Below are positions 14,155 through 20,132 of a DNA stretch of 20,132 nt, piece by piece. The stretch is from Bacteroidaceae bacterium (GTDB lineage: Bacteria; Bacteroidota; Bacteroidia; Bacteroidales; Bacteroidaceae). Below the pieces are notes generated by a model. It was not told the origin of the DNA and did not search any database. It saw nothing but the letters and a program-made list of their open reading frames with translations. The stretch spans positions 1-20,132 of the forward strand of contig CAAHEN010000250.1 in the NCBI GenBank assembly GCA_900772575.1, given 5' to 3'. Position 1 is the first letter of the stretch. The number at the start of each line of letters is the position of its first letter. The translations under genes were made by a program, and so were the position numbers.

Positions 14155-17109
14155 TCACCTGACGATGAGCTTCCGCCCGCTGCCGGTCACATAGACGCCA
14201 CCCCTTGCGGGGACTAATACCCTGCGGCCCGAGAGGTCGTAGTAGACCTCTGGCTGCACCTGCCCGCCGACGGCTGGCAGGCCTTCAATGGCTGTGGCGA
14301 TGTCCGTCGGCTCGATGTACCAGAGTGAGGCTGCGGCAGTCGTCTGCCAGGGCACGATCTTGTCCAGTTTCTGGTCAAGGTGCAGGGCTGGATAGCCGGC
14401 GCTCGTCGGTTGGAGGCAGGCCAGATAGCTCAGGCCGTCTGTCGAAGACACAACGTCATAGGAAGCCGTGGCCGTCGTGGCCGTCGGCACATTGTAGTAG
14501 ATGGCCGGGGTCTTGCCAATGTAGCGGCCGGTCTTCTCGTTGAGCACATACCAGCCACCGCCGTCTGCGGGCACGAAGCTGAAGAGCTGGGCCTCGTCGG
14601 TCTCGCTCTTCACGGCAGAGCGCAGGCTGGTTCCGGTCAGGGTGAGGTAGAGCTCGTTGCCGGCCTCGTCACGGCGGTCATAGTTGCGCAGGCGATACTT
14701 GATGCCGGCGTCTATGGCTATTTTGTCGGCATTGAGGATGGCGGCGTTCAGGGCCTCGTAGGCCTTCTTGCCCGGGGCGGCAGTGTACGCGCCGAGAGCA
14801 GTCTTGATTGACTCGCGGCCCGTTGCGGTGACATTGCCGACGTAGGCCGAACCGCCGTCGGTGAACTGGCTGACATATTCCTTGATGCCATTGCCGACGA
14901 TGCTGTCGCGCAGCGTGGCGTTCTCGGGCAGGTAACTACAGAGGCTGTCGGTGATCCATTCGAGCGTGAGGTTCTTGTAGACGATGGTATAGTCGATGCC
15001 GTAGGTGGCTTCCTCGTAGAGAAAGGCGAGGGTACTGTCGGCCTGAACCACCATAGTGGAGTAAGCTGAGCCCAGGTTGGTGACAATCTTGCGGCCATCC
15101 CAGTCCTTGGCGAAGTCGGCCGGTGTGTCGAAGCGCCGGAGCGAGTCGAGTACCTTGTAAGCGATACCGACACGGGCGCGGCTGCTGGCCATGGGAAGTG
15201 ATTGGAGCGCTACGAAGACGCGCTTGCCGTCGGCCTTGCGCAGTGCGGGGAGTATCATGATCTCACCGTTGGTCGAGTTGGAGACGTCGGCCACGCCGTT
15301 GTTGTCCTTGCCGGAGAAAGCCACGGTGCCCCAGGCGCCTTCGGCCTTCTCTGAGTCTGTGAACCGGAATATGTTGAACCAGCGGCCACCACCCACACGT
15401 GAGCTGCAGACGATGGAACCGTCGGGGAGCTCTTCGGTCTTAGGCTCGTCGGCGCCACTGGGCACCGGCGACACGTCCGGGCCACCGAGCACGGCCCAGT
15501 TCTCGCCAAAATCATCGGAATAGAGGACATAGTTCTTGTTCGTGTTGTTGACATCCTTGGCCAGGACGGCACAGTAGATGCGGTAGTACTTTCCGACCTT
15601 CACCGTCGGGCTCTGGAGGATGCGGCCTGAGCCGATAAACATGGACTTCACCTGTCCGATCTTGCTGTTGTCGAACATCTTGTAGATGCTCTCCTCGAAT
15701 GAGACAGGATCGCTCCAAGTCTGGCCATTGTCCTCACTGTAGAAGCGCATCATCAGCAGGTGCTTGTCGCGCGTGCCACCGGGGAAGCTGTACTTGCCGC
15801 CGCCGGTGATGAGGAGGACACGATTACTCTCACGGTCGGCCACGATACAGGGGTCGCCGAAGCCGATATGCTGGTCGTCGGGCGAGGCGGCACCTTTGCC
15901 TTCAGCTATAGTGAACTGCTCACCCCACGTCTTGCCGTTGTCCTTGCTGATACGGGCGTGAGTGTCGATGCGTCCGCCGTTGTCACCGCCCATACCGATG
16001 TCCTTGCCGCTCCAGCGATAGTCGGCCACGGCGATAAGGTCGCCGTTATAGGCGCGGGCCACAGCGGGGATGCGATAAGGAATGGTACCAGATTTGGAGA
16101 CAAATATGTCGGTCTGCGGAACGACGGCCTTTTCCGAGGGGGCGATGTCGACCGTGAAGTTCTTGAGCGTGATGCCGTTGTTACCGCCGCTGAGCACGAA
16201 CGCGGCTGTCTGCTCGCTGAGACCACTGACAGCGACGTGCTGGTCGTCGGAGGATGAGGTGAACGTCTGGTCGCCAGCCTGGACGGTGACGTGCTTGCCG
16301 CTAGCGACATCCACGAAGTCGAATCTGTAGCCGGTGATGACGTATTTGGCAGCGACAGAGAGCGTATAGGTTGCCGGAGAATACAAGCCGACATAGGCGT
16401 TGATGTCACTTCCGTTCGGCGCCATGTTGTTGTAACCGCAGTTGAGATTCAGGTCGAGCTCCGCGTTGTCACTGCTCTTCCAGTTGGCGTGCCAAGTCTT
16501 GTTGGGGTTGCTGGCGGTGAACGTGCCGTTGTCTGTCGTGACGGGGAGCGTGGCCCTTGCAAAACTGAAATAGATCGTCGAGCCGCCGTCGGCGCCACCG
16601 GTCCAGAAGGCCAGTTTGCCCTGGCGGTTATTGATCTTGTTGGCTGCCGCGCCCTTCTGGTTCATGTAGAAACCGTCCGGGTTGTAAGTGGAAGCGGAGA
16701 TGTCCCAGTAGGTCTTGTCTGTCCCGAGGTCAGCGGTGTCCTTGAGCACGACGTAGGTCGCGCCCCCCTCCTCACCGCCCATCGTGGCGGGCGAGGCGAG
16801 CACCTTGCCCGCGCCGGCTTTCTTGTTGTAGAGGCGATAGCCGTCGGTGTCGTTACCGGTGAAGCACCACAGGTCTTCGTCGGCCAGCGTTGTCGTAGTC
16901 CGGTCGAGGGAGATAAAGGTGCCCGTCCCATTGTCTGAGAGATAGTAGCCTGCGTCGGCAATCCGCACCGTGTACCACATGGTACCGGCTGCAAACTGGC
17001 CATCGACGATGCTGGTCACCTTGAACGGGGCCTCACCCCAAGCCGCTACCACGCTGAACAGGCCCATCATCAGGGCGAATAGTCGAGTAGATTTTCTCAT
17101 ATTTATCAT
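14155..17109 (-). CDS. Secreted multidomain exo-alpha-sialidase (GH33-type)
   Basis: The enzyme is predicted to release terminal sialic acid from host glycans outside the cell or at its surface. The 984-residue protein begins with a signal peptide (core RLFALMMGLFSVVAAWG; the start could also be the second ATG at 17100). Residues 30-185 form a beta-rich, lectin-like module (WYTVRI... YRLYNKKAGAGK), and 190-325 a second beta-rich module. The sialidase propeller starts near 334. It has the YRIP motif at 345-348, carrying the first arginine of the triad, and Asp-boxes SKDNGKTW (388-395), SEDNGQTW (458-465) and SDDFGENW (531-538). The later AFLYEEATYG segment probably holds catalytic residues. 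A C-terminal lectin-like module resembling the N-terminal one follows. The last 40 residues (VYYDLSGRRV ... GGVYVTGSGRKLIVR) look like a type IX secretion sorting tail. It is monocistronic, with its own promoter and terminator; no sialic-acid catabolism genes lie nearby. Confidence 0.93.
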   Translation of the reverse strand: MINMRKSTRLFALMMGLFSVVAAWGEAPFKVTSIVDGQFAAGTMWYTVRIADAGYYLSDNGTGTFISLDRTTTTLADEDLWCFTGNDTDGYRLYNKKAGAGKVLASPATMGGEEGGATYVVLKDTADLGTDKTYWDISASTYNPDGFYMNQKGAAANKINNRQGKLAFWTGGADGGSTIYFSFARATLPVTTDNGTFTASNPNKTWHANWKSSDNAELDLNLNCGYNNMAPNGSDINAYVGLYSPATYTLSVAAKYVITGYRFDFVDVASGKHVTVQAGDQTFTSSSDDQHVAVSGLSEQTAAFVLSGGNNGITLKNFTVDIAPSEKAVVPQTDIFVSKSGTIPYRIPAVARAYNGDLIAVADYRWSGKDIGMGGDNGGRIDTHARISKDNGKTWGEQFTIAEGKGAASPDDQHIGFGDPCIVADRESNRVLLITGGGKYSFPGGTRDKHLLMMRFYSEDNGQTWSDPVSFEESIYKMFDNSKIGQVKSMFIGSGRILQSPTVKVGKYYRIYCAVLAKDVNNTNKNYVLYSDDFGENWAVLGGPDVSPVPSGADEPKTEELPDGSIVCSSRVGGGRWFNIFRFTDSEKAEGAWGTVAFSGKDNNGVADVSNSTNGEIMILPALRKADGKRVFVALQSLPMASSRARVGIAYKVLDSLRRFDTPADFAKDWDGRKIVTNLGSAYSTMVVQADSTLAFLYEEATYGIDYTIVYKNLTLEWITDSLCSYLPENATLRDSIVGNGIKEYVSQFTDGGSAYVGNVTATGRESIKTALGAYTAAPGKKAYEALNAAILNADKIAIDAGIKYRLRNYDRRDEAGNELYLTLTGTSLRSAVKSETDEAQLFSFVPADGGGWYVLNEKTGRYIGKTPAIYYNVPTATTATASYDVVSSTDGLSYLACLQPTSAGYPALHLDQKLDKIVPWQTTAAASLWYIEPTDIATAIEGLPAVGGQVQPEVYYDLSGRRVLVPARGGVYVTGSGRKLIVR

Positions 17110-17138
17110 GTTGAATTAAAATGAAATACCTTCGTCTA

Positions 17139-17170
17139 CAAATTTAGGAGGATTTTTCTCACTGGCCAAA
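17139..17170 (-). promoter_or_regulatory. Sialidase promoter, Bacteroidetes type
   Basis: Read on the minus strand, TTTG (17170-17167) and TAAATTTG (17146-17139) are full matches to the -33 and -7 elements, with a 20-base spacer. Transcription would start near 17132, leaving a leader of about 22 bases before the ATG at 17109. It is the best-formed promoter in the window. Confidence 0.75.
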
Positions 17171-17330
17171 CGGACAGACGGACAATTTTAAATTGCCCAA
17201 ATAGAAATGCAACATTCTCATAGTGTGGCGCACACCCAAAACTATGAAGAACACCGCGAGGAATGCCTAACGGCGGGGGTGCAAAGCCCCCAATGGCAAA
17301 GCCCCAAACAGACCATTTGCCAACAATTAC
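17171..17330. other. Gene-free stretch upstream of the sialidase promoter
   Basis: I see no gene here. GCAAAGCCCC occurs twice as a short direct repeat (17281-17290 and 17296-17305), and GGGGG/CCCCC nearby could form a short hairpin. Confidence 0.5.
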
Positions 17331-17432
17331 GCATTCGGGATTAAGGCGATGCAGTACTGACTGAACCGAAGGCCCAAGGAGAAAATCAACTTCGACACGC
17401 CAGAGAACAGGTTCTACGAGAACTTTCCCTAA
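17331..17432 (+). pseudogene. Decayed IS30-like transposase C-terminus
   Basis: In one frame the stretch reads IKAMQY, then a TGA stop at 17358-17360, then LNRRPKEKINFDTP and ENRFYENFP, ending at TAA (17430-17432). LNRRPKEKINFDTP is the closing motif of IS30-family transposases, with the stop falling where a residue is expected. The motif matches the partial gene at the left edge of the window. No upstream part of the transposase is recognisable, so this is a truncated, dead remnant. Confidence 0.55.
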
Positions 17433-17458
17433 CCCTGCATCTACAGTTGGACTCTACA
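17385..17458 (+). mobile_element. IS30-like right end, second copy
   Basis: This copy matches 1-74 over its whole length without gaps, with about 9 differences. Both copies end at GGACTCTACA. The -7-like TAACTTTG of the first copy is TAACCCTG here, so the box is destroyed. No left end is visible, so this is a solo end left by deletion. Confidence 0.6.
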
Positions 17459-17528
17459 GCAGACTGGAACATTGAGGCCTGCGACGGCATCCGGACGTCT
17501 CCATGCCTGTACCACCTTTGAACCAAAC

Positions 17529-17567
17529 AACCGGCGGACAGTCTCAGAGCGAGACCGTCCGCCGGTT
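17529..17567 (-). terminator. Terminator after purL
   Basis: A 17-base stem with a single mismatch (17529-17545 with 17551-17567; core AACCGGCGGAC / GTCCGCCGGTT) closes a 5-base loop, 38 bases past the purL stop. On the minus strand it is followed by a T-rich stretch. Confidence 0.75.
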
Positions 17568-17605
17568 ATCTTGAAAACTGGCTGCTTGTGGCAGTTGTAT
17601 GGCGC

Positions 17606-20132
17606 TTAGCCCTTGTGGGCCTCAACCCACTTGCGGGCATTGACGAAGGCCTCAATCCACGGGGTGACGTCGTCCTTGCGGCGTTCGGCGGGATAGTAGG
17701 CGCACTGCCAGGGATAGAAGGCACGCTCCAAGTGGGGCATCATGGCCAAGTGACGGCCATCGGGACTGGCAATACCGGCCACGGCGTAGTCAGAGCCGTT
17801 GGGATTGCCGGGATAGGCGTCGTAGCTGTACTTCAGCACCACATTGTAGTCGTCCTCGGGCAGCGGCAGAGAGAATTTGCCCTCGCCGTGGGCCACCCAG
17901 ATGCCCAAGCGCTCGCCGCTGAGCGATCCGAACATGACACTGCGGTTGGTCGGGACGGTGACGCCGAGGAAGGCGCTCTCGAACTTGTGCGAGTCGTTGT
18001 GCAGCATACGGGCGCGCTGGTGGTGAAGCGGGTTGATGAGATTGAGCTCCACCATCAGCTGGCATCCATTGCAGACGCCGAGCGAGAGTGTGTCCTCGCG
18101 GGCATAGAAGCGGTCGAGGGCGTCCTTGGCCAACGGATTGTAGAGGAAGGCACCAGCCCAGCCCTTGGCCGAGCCGAGCACGTCGGAGTTGGAGAAACCG
18201 CCGCAGAAGACGATCATGTTGACGTCGTCGAGCGTCTCACGGCCACTGACAAGGTCGGTCATCATGACGTCCTTCACGTCGAAGCCTGCCAGATAGAGGG
18301 CGTAGGCCATCTCGCGCTCACCGTTGGTGCCCTTCTCGCGAATGATGGCGGCGCGGATGCCGCTGGGCTTGCGGCGGTCGGGGTCGATGCCGAGACTGGC
18401 GAAAGTACCGCGGAAATCGGGCGCTAGGTTGAATTCAATGGGCTGTTCCTTATAGTTTTCGAAACGCTGGCGGGCACAGCCGTTCAGGCTCTGCTTCGTG
18501 TCGAGAAGGTATGACGTCTTGTACCACACGTCGCGCAGGTAGTCGATGCCGAACTGGTAGGTGGCACCGTCTTTCTCGACGAGGATATGGCGCTCGTCGG
18601 TGGGGCGACCGAGTTTGGCGTAGGCCACGCCGGCGTCGTCGAGCACTTTCTTGAAAGCCTTCTTGTCATGGTCGGCCACTTGGACAACCACACCGGGGTT
18701 TTCGGCGAAGAGCGCCTTGACGAGATCGGCTTTCTTGAAACAGTCTGCCGTGATCTCCAGACCGCCCTCGGTATTGGCGAAACACATCTCGAGCAGACAC
18801 GTGATAAGACCGCCAGCCGATATGTCGTGCCCGGCCAGCAGGAGACCATGGCGCACAAGGTGCTGCACGGCATTGAAGGCGCTGCGGAAATAGTCCGCGT
18901 CGCGCACCGTCGGCACGTCACTGCCCACGCAGCCGAGACTCTGGGCGAAGGCCGAACCGCCGAGGCGGAGGTCGTCGCACGAGAAGTCGATGTGGTAGAG
19001 TGTTGTCTTGGCGTCGTTGACGACGACGGGAGAGACGACCTTGCGCACGTCGCTCACCTCACCGCCAGCCGAGACGATGACCGTGCCCGGTGAGATGATC
19101 TTCTCACCGCCGGGATACTGCTGTGAGAGCGAGAGCGAGTCCTTGCCCGTGGGCACGTTGATGCCCAGTTGGCAGCAGAAGTCGGAGAGCGCCTTGACAC
19201 CTTCGTAGAGACGGGCGTCCTCCCCCTTCTGTGAGCGGCAGGGCCACATCCAGTTGGCCGACAGCGAGACGGTGTCGAGACCGTCGGCCAGCGGTGCCCA
19301 GACGAGGTTGGTCAGTGACTCGGAGACGGAGAGCACGGAACCTGCCGCCGGCGAGGCGAGGCCGGCCTGCGGTGCGTGGCCGATGGCGGTGGCGATGCCG
19401 CGGCGGCCGCGGTAGTCGAGAGCCACCACGCCACAGTCGGAGAGCGGCAACTGGAGCTCACCCTGGCACTGCTGGCGGGCCACCTTGCCTGTCACGGAGC
19501 GGTCTACCTTGTTGGTCAGCCAGTCCTTGCAAGCCACGGCCTCAAGCTGGAGCACGCGGTTGATATAGTCGTCGACGCGGGCAGCGTCGTAGCATACGTC
19601 CTTGTAGGTGCGCTTGACCGTCTCGTCGACCATGACGGTCTTGGGCGAGTGGCCGAACATCTGGGCGACGTCGAGGTCGAAGGGCTTGCGGCCGTCGGCC
19701 TGCACAAAACTGAAATGGGCATCGCCCGTGGTCTCACCGACGACATACATCGGGGCACGTTCACGCTCAGCGATCTTGCGCACGTGGCCGAGGTGTTCCT
19801 CTTGAATGAGCAGCCCCATGCGCTCCTGACTCTCGTTGGCGATGATTTCCTTGGCCGAGAGCGTGGGGTCTCCAATGGGCAGTTTTGCCATGTCGATCCG
19901 TCCGCCGCACTCCTCAACAAGCTCAGAGAGGCAGTTGACATGGCCAGCCGAGCCGTGGTCGTGAATGGAAACCACGGGGTTGACCTCTTCCTCACAGAGT
20001 GCGCGCACCAAGTTGTTGGCGCGTTTCTGCATCTCAGGATTGGCGCGCTGCACGGCGTTGAGCTCGATAGAGTTGTCGTATTGTCCGGTGTTGACCGACG
20101 ACACGGCGCCGCCGCCCATACCGATACGATAG
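17606..20132 (-). CDS. purL: Phosphoribosylformylglycinamidine synthase (PurL, large form), partial
   Basis: PurL makes FGAM from FGAR, glutamine and ATP in the fourth step of purine synthesis, using an ammonia channel between its glutaminase and synthase domains. The window holds about 841 residues of a protein normally near 1,250. The N-terminal part is cut by the right edge, as shown by the frame running open through YRIGMGGGAVSSV at the border. Visible segments are the FGAM-synthase core (VSIHDHGSAGHVN, then GHAPQAGLASPAAG), a second AIRS-like half (INVPTGKDSLSLSQQYPGG) and a C-terminal class-I glutaminase. The glutaminase has the nucleophile elbow GVCNGCQLM and the His/Glu pair in MMPHLERAFYPWQ. 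The single-chain design is usual for Bacteroidetes and Proteobacteria, so separate purQ and purS are not expected. It ends at a hairpin terminator 38 bases downstream. Confidence 0.96.
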   Translation of the reverse strand, partial: YRIGMGGGAVSSVNTGQYDNSIELNAVQRANPEMQKRANNLVRALCEEEVNPVVSIHDHGSAGHVNCLSELVEECGGRIDMAKLPIGDPTLSAKEIIANESQERMGLLIQEEHLGHVRKIAERERAPMYVVGETTGDAHFSFVQADGRKPFDLDVAQMFGHSPKTVMVDETVKRTYKDVCYDAARVDDYINRVLQLEAVACKDWLTNKVDRSVTGKVARQQCQGELQLPLSDCGVVALDYRGRRGIATAIGHAPQAGLASPAAGSVLSVSESLTNLVWAPLADGLDTVSLSANWMWPCRSQKGEDARLYEGVKALSDFCCQLGINVPTGKDSLSLSQQYPGGEKIISPGTVIVSAGGEVSDVRKVVSPVVVNDAKTTLYHIDFSCDDLRLGGSAFAQSLGCVGSDVPTVRDADYFRSAFNAVQHLVRHGLLLAGHDISAGGLITCLLEMCFANTEGGLEITADCFKKADLVKALFAENPGVVVQVADHDKKAFKKVLDDAGVAYAKLGRPTDERHILVEKDGATYQFGIDYLRDVWYKTSYLLDTKQSLNGCARQRFENYKEQPIEFNLAPDFRGTFASLGIDPDRRKPSGIRAAIIREKGTNGEREMAYALYLAGFDVKDVMMTDLVSGRETLDDVNMIVFCGGFSNSDVLGSAKGWAGAFLYNPLAKDALDRFYAREDTLSLGVCNGCQLMVELNLINPLHHQRARMLHNDSHKFESAFLGVTVPTNRSVMFGSLSGERLGIWVAHGEGKFSLPLPEDDYNVVLKYSYDAYPGNPNGSDYAVAGIASPDGRHLAMMPHLERAFYPWQCAYYPAERRKDDVTPWIEAFVNARKWVEAHKG

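Noticed and set aside
17281..17305. Short direct repeat GCAAAGCCCC as a CRISPR or att core
   Set aside because: Only two 10-base copies 15 bases apart; no array and no integrase.
17588..18427. 279-codon plus-strand frame over purL
   Set aside because: Antisense shadow of purL, which has clear catalytic motifs in the opposite strand.
1..20132. tRNA, rRNA or CRISPR arrays
   Set aside because: I looked for cloverleaf-like stems in the gene-free stretches and for spaced repeats and saw none.

Overview
The window looks like chromosomal DNA from a Bacteroidales bacterium, most likely Prevotellaceae. Three things point there: promoter boxes of the Bacteroidetes form TTTG-N(19-20)-TAnnTTTG, starts mostly without a strong Shine-Dalgarno, and a secreted sialidase ending in a type IX-secretion-like tail. 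No gene here fixes the species.

Layout. (1) Positions 1-74 are the right end of an IS30-like insertion sequence: the last 15 codons of its transposase plus the terminal sequence. (2) Positions 210-4729, on the plus strand and GC-rich, hold purT (formate-dependent GAR transformylase), then ppk1 (polyphosphate kinase) and ppx (exopolyphosphatase). ppk1 and ppx form an operon that ends at a 13-bp perfect hairpin. (3) Positions 4950-12774, on the minus strand and visibly richer in A+T, hold a six-gene cluster. In transcription order it encodes a divergent J-domain-like tail-anchored protein, a membrane protein with a periplasmic coiled coil and GrpE-like C-terminus, an Hsp70/DnaK-like ATPase with a long helical tail, a kinase-like/AAA+ ATPase fusion, a TerB-fold protein and a small DUF6804-like membrane protein. 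(4) Positions 12775-14154 hold about 1.4 kb without a convincing gene but with several hairpins and one good promoter. (5) Positions 14155-17109, minus strand, encode a large secreted GH33-type sialidase with a well-formed promoter. (6) Positions 17110-17605 are intergenic and hold a decayed second copy of the IS30-like end and the purL terminator. (7) From 17606 to the right edge lies the C-terminal two thirds of purL (FGAM synthase), minus strand.

The most interesting part is region 3. It looks like a complete Hsp70 machine (J-like, GrpE-like, Hsp70) in which both co-chaperones are tied to the inner membrane. It is coupled to an AAA+ unfoldase fused to a kinase-like domain with an altered catalytic motif, and to a TerB protein. 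I infer an accessory envelope-stress or defence-type system, probably acquired horizontally: base composition differs from the flanks, it sits between housekeeping genes, and IS30 remnants lie nearby. Its function cannot be read from sequence alone.

Regions 2 and 7 are core metabolism: de novo purine synthesis (purT, purL) and polyphosphate turnover (ppk1, ppx). The sialidase suggests growth on host mucin or sialylated glycans.
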